NCBI GenBank assembly: GCA_021234155.1
Contig: JAJEKV010000182.1
Location: 1 to 64,000 of the forward strand
From: Isoetes taiwanensis
Lineage: Eukaryota > Streptophyta > Lycopodiopsida > Isoetales > Isoetaceae
Length of the DNA stretch: 64,000 nucleotides
Direction of reading: 5' to 3'
Made by a program: the position numbers and the translations under genes. The notes beneath the pieces are model-generated. The model had not been told where the DNA came from and did no database searches. It saw only the letters and a program-made list of their open reading frames with translations. Below, piece by piece: positions 1 through 12,162 of the stretch (its first letter is position 1; each line of letters starts with the position of its first letter).

Positions 1-835
1 AACCTTTACCAAAATAACTCAATATCCTAATAAGACTACTTTAACCAATCTAACCAGTGAGCTAATGTGATTATTTTTTATCTTAAATCTATGTTTTTTT
101 TTTTTATGATAACCCATTGAATTGTTTTAAGGATATGGTCTATGGTTTCAAGAATTATATCTATATCAAATCCCCCTGGACCCCCCTGTTATTTTGCTAC
201 ATATTCTAAACGAGGTGCACCCTGGACTACCACAGTCGTCGGATCTGTCAATCCTATGGCCCAGACTGTATGTTGGAGCCTCTGGACACCTCTCGTTTCG
301 ATTAGATTGGGGACGCCTATGATTTTAAGATGTCGAATACGAGTTTGCCTAAGGTTTTGATGGTATATCGAGCCTCTATCGTTTTAAGCAAGCTTTTAGA
401 ATATGAAATCTGAGGATTGAACCTTTACCAAAATAACTCAATATCCTAATAAGACTACTTTAACCAATCTAACCAGTGAGCTAATGTGATTATTTTTTAT
501 CTTAAATCTATGTTTTTTTTTTTTATGATAACCCATTGAATTGTTTTAAGGATATGGTCTATGGTTTCAAGAATTATATCTATATCAAATCCCCCTGGAC
601 CCCCTGTTATTTTGCTACATATTCTAAACGAGGTGCACCCTGGACTACCACAGTCGTCGGATCTGTCAATCCTATGGCCCAGTCTGTATGTTGGAGCCTC
701 TGGACACCTCTCGTTTCGATTAGATTAGGGGCCCTATGATTTTAAGATGTCGAATCTGAGTTTGCCTAAGGTTTTGATGGTATATCCCGAGCCTCTATCG
801 TTTTTAAGCTTAAGCTTTTAGAATATGAAATACGA

Positions 836-906
836 GGATTCGAACCTTTACCAAAATAACTCAATATCCTAATAAGACTACTTTAACCAATCTAACCAGT
901 GAGCTA
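836..906 (-). promoter_or_regulatory. Pol III type-2 promoter-like A and B boxes, repeat unit 3
   Basis: On the minus strand the A-box-like TAGCTCACTGG lies at 906-896 and the perfect B-box GGTTCGAATCC at 846-836, 49 nt apart, a spacing within the range of tRNA genes and tRNA-derived SINEs. Whether it is transcribed is unknown. Confidence 0.5.
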
Positions 907-1677
907 ATGTGATTATTTTTTATCTTAAATCTATGTTTTTTTTTTTTATGATAACCCATTGAATTGTTTTAAGGATATGGTCTATGGTTTCAAGAATTAT
1001 ATCTATATCAAATCCCCCCGGAACCCCTGTTATTTTGCTACATATTCTAAAACGAGGTGCACCACGGACTACTACCACGATTAAATCGTCGGATCATCAA
1101 TCCTATGGCCCGGCGTATGTTGGAGCCTCTGGACACCTCTCGTTTCGATTAGATTGGGGGCGCCTATGATTTTAAGATGTCGAATCTGAGTTTTACTAAG
1201 GTTTTGATGGTATATCGAGCCTCTATCGTTTTAAACAAAGCTTTTAGAATATGAAATCTGAGGATTGAACCTTTACCAAAATAACTCAATATCCTAATAA
1301 GACTACTTTAACCAATCTAACCAGTGAGCTAATGTGATTATTTTTTATCTTAAATCTATGTTTTTTTTTTTATGATAACCCATTGAATTGTTTTAAGGAT
1401 ATGGTCTATGGTTTCAAGAATTATATCTATATCAAATCCCCACGAACCCCTTTATTTTGCTACATATTCTAAACGAGGTGCACCCTGGACTACCACAGTC
1501 GTCGGATCTGTCAATCCTATGGCCCAGACTATATGTTGGAGCCTCTGGACACCTCTCGTTTCGATTAGATTGGGGACGCCTATGATTTTAAGATGTCGAA
1601 TACGAGTTTGCCTAAGGTTTTGATGGTATATCGAGCCTCTATCGTTTTAAGCAAAGCTTTTAGAATATGAAATACGA

Positions 1678-1748
1678 GGATTCGAACCTTTACCAAAATA
1701 ACTCAATATCCTAATAAGACTACTTTAACCAATCTAACCAGTGAGCTA
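1678..1748 (-). promoter_or_regulatory. Pol III type-2 promoter-like A and B boxes, repeat unit 5
   Basis: A-box-like TAGCTCACTGG at 1748-1738 and B-box GGTTCGAATCC at 1688-1678 on the minus strand, with the same spacing as in unit 3. Confidence 0.5.
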
Positions 1749-1887
1749 ATGTGATTATTTTTTATCTTAAATCTATGTTTTTTTTTTAATGATAACCCAT
1801 TGAATTGTTTTAAGGATATGGTCTATGGTTTCAAGAATTATATCTATATCAAATCCCCCTGGAACCCCCTGTTATTTTGCTACATAT

Positions 1888-2245
1888 TCCATGCCAAGTT
1901 CTAGAACAATCCTACTGTATCAACACAATTTTGCTACACTAGAAAACCCCAGGTGTAAGGCTTGATCCCCACCTGGAATCCCGCTTGCTTCTTCTACGCT
2001 CCAACACACTCCCAGAGCTCTGCACGCGATTCGCTCCTTCAGCAATCCCTCTGCAATCTATCTTTTTCCAAATGCTTTTCTCTGTACTTATATTTATTTT
2101 TGGCCACCAGTAAGTATTCTGTCCGTATAATTTCTACATATACGACGTATTAATTCTGCATGTGTAATATTTTAATTATTATCCCCTTTTGCATCTTTTA
2201 ATAAAATAATTCCACAATGTACCTCAATATCCTAGGTCCGTTACA
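1888..2245 (-). repeat. Truncated 3' LTR of gypsy copy A
   Basis: Matches the right end of the complete LTR (about 9385-9744), ending at the CCGTTACA terminus. The remaining ~3.6 kb of the LTR is missing at the junction with the 421-bp array; the junction shares only TCC with the corresponding position in copy B (43406-43408). Confidence 0.9.
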
Positions 2246-2262
2246 GTCTCTCCTCCAAAAAT
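2246..2262 (-). other. Polypurine tract of gypsy copy A
   Basis: On the minus strand a purine-rich stretch containing TTTTGGAGGAGAGAC lies directly before the 3' LTR start TGTAACGG. This is the expected position of the plus-strand primer. Confidence 0.75.
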
Positions 2263-2275
2263 TCAACCCATGTCC

Positions 2276-5200
2276 TCATGGGCGCATCTCCGGAAACTCA
2301 CGAAGAATCCAATTGGCATCTTCCCATGTGGCATCTTCTTCAGGACAACCCGCCCATTGAACCAAAAATCTACGTATTGTTCGCCTCCTTAAGCGACGGG
2401 TTTCCTCTCGCGAGAATACGTTACGTGTCTGGGGTACGAGAAAGTTCTCCTTGCTTACCAAATCATCGTCCCCAACATATGGGATGCGTTCCAAAATTTC
2501 ATACGGACCCGCATACCTAGGGGCCCATTTACCCCGCACTTTTAAATGCCAATGAGCTCGCTTGGGATTAATCCTCAAGAACACATAATCTCCTTTTTGA
2601 AATTCAAGTGGTCTCACGTCTCTTATTTGCATCTTTATTACGTCTATTTTGTGCCACAACCAAATTTTGTCGAAGTCTCCTTAGGCGAGCTTCCATGTCC
2701 TCCGCTACTTCATTAGGCTTTGCTTCAACATTGCATTGGGGATCTCTCCAGTTAAGAGGACAACGACACTCCTTACCATACATTGCCTCAAAAGGACTCA
2801 TTTTGATGGAATCTTGATAAGTGTTGTTGTATGCAAACTCAGCCAAATACAAATAGGAATCCCATACCTTTGGTTGAATAGGCACATACATCCTGAGCAT
2901 ATCCTCCAAGACTTGATTAACTCGCTCCACTTGACCATCGGCTTGAGGACGATAAGATGTACTGGCATATAACTTAGTCCCAATATTTTGAAACAGCCCT
3001 TGCCAAAATTGGCTCATAAACTTTGTATCCCGATCTGATGAAATAGTATCGGCATCCCATGCAACCTAAAAATCTCCTTAACAAATAACTTAGCAATATC
3101 CATTGCCGTAGCGATGAGTCTTCGTAGGCATAAAATGGGCCTGCTTGGTTAGTCGATCAACCACAACATAAATTGCATCATAACCTGAACATGTCCGGGG
3201 AAGCTCAACAATGAAGTCCATGGAAATACTCTCCCACTTAGAAGATGGAATTACTAAAGGTTGTAATTCTCCAGGCTCTTTAAACCTTGATGCTTTTACC
3301 TTCCTCGACAAGATAAACACCTAGCCACGTGCTCCTTAACCATCTTCTTACGTCCGGGGCCAAAGAAATTAAAGCATTTTCCTCAAAGTTTTGTGTGTAC
3401 CCCTGGGTGGCCCGCCAAAGGACTATCATGTGCTTCATATAGCAACCTCAATCTCAACTCCTGATCATTAGGAATACATATACGGCCATTATAAAACAAA
3501 ACTCCTTTAGACAATGCATACCTCGGAAAATCTTGAGGGTTCTCCAACACAGGTGCAAAATTTGGATCATTCCTCAACTTGCTAAGAATATCTGCATCCC
3601 ATTGTCCTTGTAACACACTAATAGAGGTTAAAAATGACCTTCTAGACAAAGCATCAGCAATCACATTTTCTTTTGCAGGTTGATATTCAATTTCAAAATC
3701 ATACTCTTCTCTTAGTTGCATCCACCTCCTTTGCCTATTATTTAAATATGGCTGTTTTGCAAAATACTTCAAATTTTGGTGGTCAGTCTTCAAAAAGAAA
3801 CGACGACCCAATAAATAATGTCTCCATACCCTCAAGGCATGGATAATGGCCAACATTTCCGGATCATGCCTTTGGGTAATTTTGTTGAGCGGGGAGACAA
3901 CTTACGAGATATATAAGCACAAACTTCGGCCATCCTGCGGCAAGACTCCTCCTGACTTTTCCGAAAGCATCGGTGACTACATGGAAGGGTATATTCATGT
4001 CTGGAATCCTTAAAATTGGTGCACTAATCAAAACATCCTTTAACTTTTGGAAACTTTCCTGACAACTATCAGTCCAATGCAAATCATTCTTCTTACCCAA
4101 CAAAGAAGTCAAAGGAGCGACAATCTTTGCAAATTTAGGAACAAATTTGCGATAATACCCCGCTAACCCCAAAATGATCTTACCTCCTTAGCCGTCTTTG
4201 GTGTGGGCCAATCCCTAAGCGCCTCAATCTTAGAAGGATCGGCTCTAATCCTTTTTACGAAATTACATGCCCAAGATATACCAATCTAGTTTGTGCAAAA
4301 GAACACTTAGATAACTTACCATACAACTTTTCTCATCGCCAAAATAGCTAGTGTAATGCGCTTTACATGTTCCACATGCTCCTCTAATGTCCTGGAATAT
4401 ACCAAAATATCATCAAAGAAAACCAATATAAACTTATCCAGGAAAGATCAGAATATCTCATTCATGAGACGCATAAAAGTGGCAGGAGCATTTGTCAACC
4501 CAAACGGCATTACACAAACGCGTAGTGCCCGTGGCGCGTCACCGGCGCGATCTTATAAATATCGTATCCTTGATCCGGATCGATGATATCGGATCGTAAA
4601 TCAATTTTGTGAAGTATTTAGCTTGTCCCAACCGATCAAATAATTCATCAACCCTAGGCAATGCATATCTATTCTTCAACATGTAATCACGGTTAAGCAT
4701 CGCGGTAGTCAATACATAACCTTAAAGTCCCATCTTTCTTTTTACAAACAAAATCTGGCGCACCAAATGGAGAAACACTCGGCCGTATAAACCCTTGTTC
4801 CAATAATTCCGCTAACTGTTTCTTCAATTCGGCCATCTCTAATGCATGAAATCTATATGGTGGCCTTGATGTGGGTTCAGCCCCAGGAACAAGTTCTATC
4901 TCATGATCTACCATTCTATGTGGAGGCAATTCTGTTAATTCTTTAGGAAACACATCAGAGAACTCATCCAATACTTTCTGGATCTCAGGGGCAATAGGTT
5001 GTTCCTGTAACTCTGCAGTACCCAATAATGAATCTAACAACAATGCACATCCCATTCTTATGCAACCGTTCTTAATCTGTTTCTTAAAACTTTTTCGGGA
5101 CAAAGGTGTAACCACTAATGACGAAGGCAATCCTTCCAGCACATACTTATCTCCATTAGGACTTTGACATGTAACTGTTTGCTCTCCGCAATCAATGCAA

Positions 5201-5505
5201 GCTTTATGTGGCCTCAACCATGACATTCCTAAAATAGCATCATACTTCCCTAGGCTCAATACTTCAAAACTAGTTTGGGACTCAAAATCTCCTACTTGGA
5301 ATTCAAGATTGTCTACCTTAGCATAAGAAGTCTTAATTTTACCATCATCCAACTCCACATATCTAGGGTCCCGGCTAATCATATTCAAATCTAGTTTCTT
5401 CGCCAGCCTTGGGGAAATAAAACAATGTGTACTACCACAATCAATAAGAAAGAGAACAGGAACTCCATGAATAATACTTTTAGTGTCCTTCAGCACCTTC
5501 TCCAC
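2276..5505 (-). pseudogene. pol: Gypsy pol polyprotein, copy A (PR-RT-RNaseH-INT-chromodomain, frameshifted)
   Basis: From 5505 leftwards: an aspartic protease with DCGSTH in place of the usual D-S/T-G-S; the reverse transcriptase N-part (to about 4693); the FFDD-type RT catalytic box around 4390-4440 in a disrupted frame; RNase H with the KTDHQNLKYF block (about 3765-3790); integrase with a zinc-binding HHCC region, MDF (first catalytic Asp), SDRD and the YRPQADGQVERVNQ block containing the catalytic Glu (2960-2900); and a chromodomain with FLVQWAGCPEEDATWED near 2300-2355. At least six frame breaks separate these blocks. Nearly every break absent from copy B coincides with a CAG or CTG in B, so many may be sequence errors. 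One break at the SDRD region (about 3035) is shared with copy B. Confidence 0.92.
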
Positions 5506-5508
5506 TTA

Positions 5509-5658
5509 TTTATCAACGGCTGTCTTTTGTTGCGACGCACTCTGCTGCAACACTTGCTGGATAGCCTGCAAGATATCGGCTATATCAGAGGTTCCACTAG
5601 GCCCAGCTCCTCCTGGGGATCCTCCTGGGAACTCATCTCTACAAGAATCTGGAACCAT
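5509..5658 (-). pseudogene. gag: Gag N-terminal remnant of gypsy copy A
   Basis: A 50-codon frame starts with MVPDSC, is rich in Pro/Gly/Ser, then has a Gln-rich stretch (LQAIQQVLQQ). It ends at a TAA (5506-5508) that lies in the same frame as the protease. No capsid-like domain and no CCHC zinc knuckle are present, although a gypsy gag normally occupies about 1 kb here. The same short stub and stop occur in copy B, so gag was lost before the duplication. Confidence 0.6.
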
Positions 5659-5709
5659 ATCAAATATCATCAATAATCAAAAATCTTATAATCCACTAAT
5701 CAGAAGCTT

Positions 5710-5722
5710 GCTCTGATACCAA
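5710..5722 (-). other. Primer-binding site, initiator tRNA-Met type
   Basis: On the minus strand TTGGTATCAGAGC follows the LTR end after one base. TGGTATCAGAGC is complementary to the 3' end of plant initiator tRNA-Met, the common primer of plant LTR retrotransposons. Confidence 0.9.
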
Positions 5723-5723
5723 C

Positions 5724-8700
5724 TGTGACGGGCCTGGCCAGTTAGCCTCTCGGTAACTGGAGATCTGTGACGCTCCCTGCTAAACATACGGCACCCGGCC
5801 GTACACTCGGCAGGAAATCCCCCGTCTGGCTCATCAACCGCACAGGCCCTCCGTCTATCCCGCACTCTGGAATCCTCCGTAGTGCGGGAAGGGGACACGA
5901 AGGTGTCTTGCGCGCCCTTCCCCTATGGGCTCCTATCACAACGGAAGCATAACATGTCAGAACTAGCAATACAATACAACATGCTACCTCGAGGGGTAGC
6001 TCAATCGCATATCCATAGATGCAAAGAACATAATCATATGCCATAAAACATGAGAGATCCTACCCGTGGCTCCAGACCACGAAAAGGAAGTCGGCCCGAC
6101 CGGATAGGCCTCAAGATAGAGCAGACCGAATCATAACAATGGCGGGGCTGGCATAAGACAATGGCTAGGGTTGACCACTCCATCCGCCCCTCCTGTGCAT
6201 ACTTTGCAGATGGGCTAGATCAAGCTGTGGCATGACTCTAACCTTCCGGATACGCAATCCCATGGCATCACCCATCGGGACTACTCGGGTTGCATCTCCC
6301 CGTCCGGCGAGGTAGGAAGGGTTGCATCTCCCCTTCCCGGGGTCTAGAGGCTCCACGGGCGGCTAGAGAATCGTGGCGGCACCACGATTAGCACCCGACC
6401 CGAACCCCCAAAACAAGAGCCAAGGCGGCACTTGCAACTCTTGAGAGGCGGGGCAACACCATTGCCCCCGGGAGGTGTCGGACCCATGCTCGGCCCCACC
6501 GCAGTGACCCACCATAAGCCTAGCCCACTATGGGGTCCCCGAAGCCCCCACTTTCGGCGGGGATCCACCCTCCATCTTGCCTCTAGCCCCGTTGTGTAGT
6601 GCTGAGTCACATCATAGCTTCCATAGCCCAGTGGGTTCCTATGCACAGGCCGCAACTAGTAGGAACTAAGGGATCTACACTAGGAGCATACTACATATGG
6701 CCCTAGGTCTCTACCCCCCTTCCCAACACAAGAGGAACAACATGATCAACCATCATCACATAAACATCCTGAACAATACCATATGAACATCTTAACCTAA
6801 TCATACATATCTAACTATCAGTTAGGGTTCCTTGATTAGGGTTCAAGATGTTCAACAATGGATTCTAGGGTGGCTCTACTCTAGACACAAAATACTAGCC
6901 CACCTGGAATGCTAACTTCCAGATGAACTAACATGAACTCTACTCAACCTACCTCCTCCAGAAGTGCTTCCTCCCATCCCTGGCGTCTCCATGCTCCTTG
7001 ACGAGGTTCGAAGCCTTGCTCCCTCAACGATCATACACACCCTCCAGGGGCTGCTGCTCCAGGCTAGACTATGACGAACGGTGCTCGAAACGGGGTTTCG
7101 GGCACGTGGATGAGAGCTCAGGTGCTAGGTCAGGGAAAAAGGTCTAGGGTTAGGGTTAGAGCTAATATAGGTGTGGGTCCACGTGGGATGCCACGTGGCA
7201 CCACTAGGATGAGGCCGTGTGGCGGTTGCTCCAATAGGATAAGGCCATGTGGAAATGGGCCTTATCCTAAGGTTATCTAAGTTAAACAATTAACTTAGAT
7301 GTGCACCCCTTGCCACTTATCCAAGGCATACAAGGCTACCTAGGTAGGCTTGTATGGTGACGGGTCCAGGAATATACGTATTTATGGCGTATCTTCCCTT
7401 GGAAAGTCACAAGATCCCATCAATCTCTATCGTTGTATCTATTTACTCTTGGAACTCGGGAATTTACATATGCATACTTAGATAAAGAATTTAATCTTTA
7501 TACTTGCTCTAAGGTCCCAAATAAAATTATTCTTGCCATTACTCAGCAAAAACTTCACACAACACCCAAAGCTTTAAAATAATGTTAACTTCAAGCCCAT
7601 ATATAATAATAATGATGGCAATATTAATCAAATATATTGTCTAGCAATCCACACACTCCTACTCTCGCCTTTTCGAAGCTTGGCTACTCTCCGGAGCATC
7701 TCGCACCTCTGCTTACACCATTAACCACGGGGTTAGTCACACGGACTAAGTGGGGATCGGGGATTTAGGTCATATCTAGCATTAATAATCACAAAGCATT
7801 AACTTAGAACAATATTAGTCTTACCGTAACCTCGCCCCTGCAATCTAAGTTATTAGTCCAACAAGCATAACCATTGCAACTTGATTCCAACATTAAAAAA
7901 CACATATACAATAGCCAAGCAACCATAGCATCAACATAGCAACCAATATTCCTGCAGGTGCGGCGGGTCAACTTTCGGTGATCGGGCCCGGTGACATAGA
8001 GGCGGGGTAACCACGTGTGTACACACCCATCCACGCCTGCGTCCGGCATTGGAGGACCCACTTATTTGCATGCATGGCGTTGTACCATCCGGTACAAACG
8101 CCCGATGTTCAAATATTACCATTTGCATAGCACTGTGCAAAACCGTGAGTCTAGACCATCGCATCTAGACTCCGGCCCCAGAGGTCTATATCAAAGAATT
8201 TCACCAATGACAATTACATACAATTCACCATCATGCCCATGCCTTAACATACTCAACATCAAATAATTCCATAATTCACACTTTATGTAACATGAAAAAT
8301 GTCCAACCATAGCCTTAATAATGCAAAATGCAACCATCACTATTAAATTACAATAAACGTCTACATCTTTCAAAATTCACTAACAATAAGGTTACTAGAG
8401 ACTTTAATAATATTAATCTATAGCATTCTAACCCCTATGCCTTGTATTTTCTGTTCCCACTTCAATTTAGCTAATTCCAAGGTTTTAATAGATAACTAGC
8501 TAACTTTCTAAACTACCCATATCATAATCATAAACAACTTATAATCATTAACATAACCCTCCGTAACTTAGGCCTTAATCTTCCATAAATTTCAAGCCCA
8601 ACTCTTGCTCCAAACCACCCTTAATATTTTAACTTTAGCCTTATCTTTAACTTTAATATATTACTTCCTTACTAACAATTAACTAAATTGTTAAACATTT

Positions 8701-9744
8701 TTATTATCTAACCTAACCCTAACTGCGTTACAGGTCACGATTCCGGCCTGCAGCTTCCGGATATGGCCTCTAGGCCCTCGAATCCATCCCAAGAAGTCTT
8801 GCCCTCTTCTGATTTTGTTGCCAAAGGGGTTTCTTAGCAATTTCGGCCAGTTTCTGGCCCTATTCCGGCAGTTCTGAATCCATTTCTCAGCACCAAGATC
8901 ATGATTTTGACAGCCAGATTCTAATCCAAATCTTCCTAATTCTGTATTATTTCTCCATTTCGATCTTCCTAAGGCCAAAATCGGCCCATTTCAGAGTGAT
9001 CCACATGCTTTTGCAGCATGCCAAATCGGCAAGATCACGCAGTTATTCCAGCAGCATTCAAGAAAAATACTGCAGTCTTTGCCAGTTCTGAACTCATCAC
9101 TTCAATTCTAATCTATTTTCATGTAACTTTTCATGCTTTCTGATCATTACAATTCATCAAGTTCATGCTATGCAAACAGCAGCATGCAAGAGAAACTTTT
9201 ACAGTTTTAACTGATTTTTGGCACGCTTTTATCTTAATCCAGCCCTCAGGTTCTAATCTGCTATTCCAATCACTTCTGGCATGGTTTAAATGATAACTCC
9301 CTAGAAATCATTAGATCTATAATGCTTTTGCAAGCTTTTTATATGCGATCATTAAATACTTAACGCACTGACAATTACTCTAATCCATGCCAAGTTCTAG
9401 AACAATCCTACTGTATCAACACAATTTTGCTACACTAGAAAACCCCAGGTGTAAGGCTTGATCCCCACCTGGAATCCCGCTTGCTTCTTCTACGCTCCAA
9501 CACGCTCCCAGAGCTCTGCACGCGATTCGCTCCTTCAGCAATCCCTCTGCAATCTATCTTTTTCCAAATGCTTTTCTCTGTACTTATATTTATTTTTGGC
9601 CACCCGGTAAGTATATTACGTCCAGTATAATTTCTACATATCGACGTATTAATTCTGCATGTGTAATATTTTAATTATTATCCCCTTTTGCATCTTTTAA
9701 TAAAATAATTCCACAATGTACCTCAATATCCTAGGTCCGTTACA
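5724..9744 (-). repeat. Complete 5' LTR of gypsy copy A (~4.0 kb)
   Basis: Bounded by TGTGACGG at 5724 and CCGTTACA ending at 9744, which form an inverted terminal motif TGTRACGG. The 4021-bp length is large for a chromovirus whose internal region is under 3.5 kb. It includes an AT-rich half (about 7400-9400) and a GC-richer half (5724-7300). No conserved protein was recognised in it; open frames such as 8691-8978 are not supported. Confidence 0.9.
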
Positions 9745-9749
9745 GCTCC
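9745..9749. other. Target-site duplication GCTCC, right copy (element A)
   Basis: Identical to the pair flanking element B (41391-41395 and 51232-51236). The left partner of copy A was lost with the truncated LTR. Confidence 0.8.
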
Positions 9750-10745
9750 TCCATGCTCTTTAAGCCTCTTAACGTCTCCTACTCTTCCCTTTGCTCCACA
9801 GTGCGCTCCTATCACTTTTTGCTCGGATCTCACAAAGCGTGCTTCGGTGATTGGATTAAAAGCGAATATGACATCTGGTGTGCATATGCTCGTGTTCTGC
9901 TATAGTGTCCCTTATGATGGAGAATAACAAAAGAGGCGTGTGCGAGTATATGAAAGAGTTGCGGGGTCTTGAAGATCGAATGGATGTTCAAGCGCCTCCC
10001 GATAGCGTGTTCTATAAAGCGGGTGTGTTCTAAGCGCCTTCACTCAAGCTGGTGTCTCGGTTGTGGAGATAGATCGTAGCATCCACTTGCAAAGTCTACA
10101 CAATCTAATGTCCCATGCGGTGGTGTGTCATTTCAATGGTCTGGGATTTTGGTTGAAGCAACATCTACAAAAGTTGGAATTACCTCCGCATGAGTCCTTG
10201 AAAGTTTTAGATAGGCAAAACAATTATTTCTTAGCGATGTTGGGTAAGCCTATTGCTGTTGATAAACTAGTCGAGCATGGAGTGGATCCTTTGTGGGGGC
10301 ATTATCTCTTGTATCAGGTATACACCCCTGGATTTCTTCCTAATAAGTCTGATGCACGTCGTATGCCCTGCTGGTTTGCATTGGAGGACTTCCCAATTAA
10401 GTTGCGGGTTCCAGACTTCTTGCTCTCCATTGCCAATGGATTAGGGTTGCATCTTGCTCATTCTATTGCCAATGGTCCTCGTATTTGTGTTTTCCTTCCT
10501 GCTGAGGCTTCCCTCCAAAAGTCTGTGGTTGTTAAAAGTGGTCCATTCTTTTTTTAATACAAATTATCTTTGACGGCCTAGAGCTTGCCAATATGTTTCC
10601 TGATGTTGAGGCCTTCTCTACCTATCGTGTGCAGAGACCCTCCATTCTCGTCCCTCCTCCTGCTTCTAACTCCCCTACTTCTACTTCCCCTGCTGCCATC
10701 CCTACTCCAACCGTGTCGTCACCCCTTCTTCGTCTTCTGCCCTAG
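9746..10745 (+). pseudogene. LINE ORF1 (DUF4283-like), duplicate A, frameshifted
   Basis: The best frame (10063-10557) matches the longer 218-codon frame of the second copy. It contains NGLGFWLKQHLQKL and PCWFALEDFPIKLRVPDFL, which resembles the DUF4283 region of plant LINE ORF1 proteins (a block of the type P-x-W-x-x-L-x-x-x-P). A Pro/Ser/Thr-rich tail follows in another frame (about 10557-10743). Upstream frames are broken relative to copy B at CAG/CTG positions. Function in nucleic-acid binding is inferred from the family. Confidence 0.55.
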
Positions 10746-11065
10746 CCATTGGCACACTCCCCGTAGCCCATAATTGTCTTTCTTATATTATGACCAGCAA
10801 GAGAGGGTGGACATGGTTGCATGCAAGCAAGAGCGCATTGAAGAAGAATGGTCCATTGCTCGCATGAAAAAACTGCTCGGAGGAGGAATAGCTTTGCACT
10901 GCAGCCCTCTGCATCTGCTTCTCCTAACCCTGTTGAACCACCACTCCTCACCATTGTTACTACACGTCCAATAGCATCGCAGCCACATTGGGCTGATCAA
11001 GTGGATATTGAGTCTCATATACATGTTGATATGGACTTAGAGCATCTTCCACATCCACCTGATCA

Positions 11066-12162
11066 ATGAAGTTAATCTCCTGGAATGTGCGGGGGGTTGC
11101 CTCCTCCCCTACTAAACGGAGCAGGTTGTCCATGGCCCTGGCTAGGTGGGACTCAGACTTCATATGTTTGCAAGAGCATAAATGCAAGAAAGAGGATGCC
11201 TACAAAGTTGATCACGATAGTCAATAAAGGCGGTACAATGTTCTTGTGGTAGCCTCGGACTTCGTCAAAGGCTGGTGTCCTTTATGATAAGGGGCAAGAA
11301 TGGGGATTGGTTAATGTGTATGCAATTGACCACGCCATAGAGGCGGTGTTGGGCTTCTTTGCGATCCAAATTACTGAGGTTAGGCTCCCTGTTGCATGGA
11401 TCATGGCGGGTGATTTTAGCATGGTTGAGCTTGAGCAAGACAAATGTGGCGAGGTCGCGAGAGATAGTCAGGGGGCTTTGAATGGGAGCAATGGCACTTG
11501 CTTAATGCAACATTGTGGCTTCATAAAAAGCTAACGGTCCCTCAAGTTTTACTTGGTGTAATGGCTAGTGGGGTGGTGGTAGAGCATATGCAAGACATGA
11601 TAGAGGCTACTATAATGCTTTAGTAGCAACCACATTTACTGCTTTTCATCGTGATGGCATATTGAATCTTGCAATTTAGACCATAATCCACGATATTTCT
11701 CTTGTTCTCATATTGTGGCATCTTTGTATCTAAGACATATTTCAAGCTGAATATATTTTTCTTGAAGGATGAAGAATTTCTGGCAGGATGTAGACAGGCG
11801 TGGTTCACTTCTTTCTCTCGGCACAAGGGCATGGTATTGTTGATGCTCTCGCTGATGTCAAGTCTTTTGCTAAAGGTTGGGGTTGTGGCGAGGGCTTACG
11901 CTAACTTGAGCCTTCATTGGCTCTTTATCAACAACTTGAGGCATGCAGGTATGTTGGTCCGTCAAATGGTCATGTGGAGAAGCAAATTTTGTGTAGCATT
12001 TGGCAGATGGAGTCTGAGCAGGTGCATTTTGCTCGCATTAAAGCTGGGTTGCAATGGTTCAAGGAGGGAGACCGGTGCACAGGTTTTTTCTTCAGAGCTG
12101 CCAAAACAAGAAAGTTGGCTGCATCTCTTCAGTCTCTGCAGAATGTTTTATTCATTCTTTGA
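11066..12162 (+). pseudogene. LINE ORF2 fragment: endonuclease (EEP) domain, duplicate A
   Basis: Starts at ATG 11066 with MKLISWNVRG, the classic start of plant L1 ORF2 endonucleases. It continues with DFICLQEHK (catalytic Glu block), MAGDFSM (GDF-N like block), FTWCNG, and a damaged SDHNP block (intact in copy B near 53183). A tail related to LKEGDRNTKFF (here FKEGDRCTGFF) precedes the break near 12150. The reverse transcriptase is absent. Frames are broken several times, first at about 11224. Confidence 0.8.

Larger units (their letters stand above)
1..1887 (-). repeat. Tandem array of ~421-bp tRNA-related (SINE-like) repeat
   Basis: Four full units and one partial unit start at 1, 420, 843, 1268 and 1685 (spacings 417-425 bp). 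Read on the minus strand each unit opens with a tRNA-like head: an A-box-like TAGCTCACTGG, 49 nt, then a B-box GGTTCGAATCC (intact in units 3 and 5, one base short in units 2 and 4). A ~250-nt body and an A-rich run of 9-12 A's close the unit and abut the next head. This is the order expected of a tRNA-derived SINE, but here it is a head-to-tail array. The D-stem and acceptor stem do not pair, so these are not tRNA genes. The array is cut at 1887 by the truncated LTR. Family identity is inferred, not matched. Confidence 0.7.
1888..9744 (-). mobile_element. Ty3/gypsy chromovirus LTR retrotransposon, copy A (3' LTR truncated)
   Basis: The minus-strand order is 5' LTR (9744-5724), primer-binding site, short gag remnant, protease, reverse transcriptase, RNase H, integrase, chromodomain, polypurine tract, 3' LTR. 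The PR-RT-RH-INT order with a C-terminal chromodomain places it in the Ty3/gypsy chromovirus group. The 3' LTR survives only as 1888-2245 and is joined to the SINE-like array. The right flank GCTCC (9745-9749) matches the target-site duplication of copy B, so both copies descend from one insertion into the LINE. The coding region carries many frameshifts. The element lacks almost all of gag and cannot be autonomous as read. Confidence 0.93.
9745..12150 (+). mobile_element. L1-type LINE, 3' segment, duplicate A (truncated before RT)
   Basis: Contains the end of ORF1 and the endonuclease part of ORF2. The 5' part is absent here because the duplicated block begins inside the gypsy element; it is preserved beside copy B. 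The element stops around 12150, where an antisense pseudokinase gene begins, before any reverse transcriptase. Loss of the 3' end is unusual for a LINE, which normally loses its 5' end, so the junction reflects a later rearrangement. Confidence 0.75.

Noticed and set aside
142-1623. Similar 60-72-codon plus-strand frames in each 421-bp unit
   Set aside because: They follow from repetition of the unit, differ in frame and length between units, and lie antisense to the tRNA-like head; nothing suggests translation.
1678-1748. A functional tRNA gene
   Set aside because: A and B boxes are present, but the acceptor and D stems do not pair and the anticodon arm is not recognisable.
7140-7165. TAGGGTTAGGGTTAG, telomere-like words
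   Set aside because: Only about two units inside an LTR, repeated in copy B at the same LTR position; not a telomere or interstitial telomere array.
8691-8978. 95-codon minus-strand frame in the LTR
   Set aside because: Not kept in the 3' LTR of copy B or in the fragment at 63500; no recognised domain.
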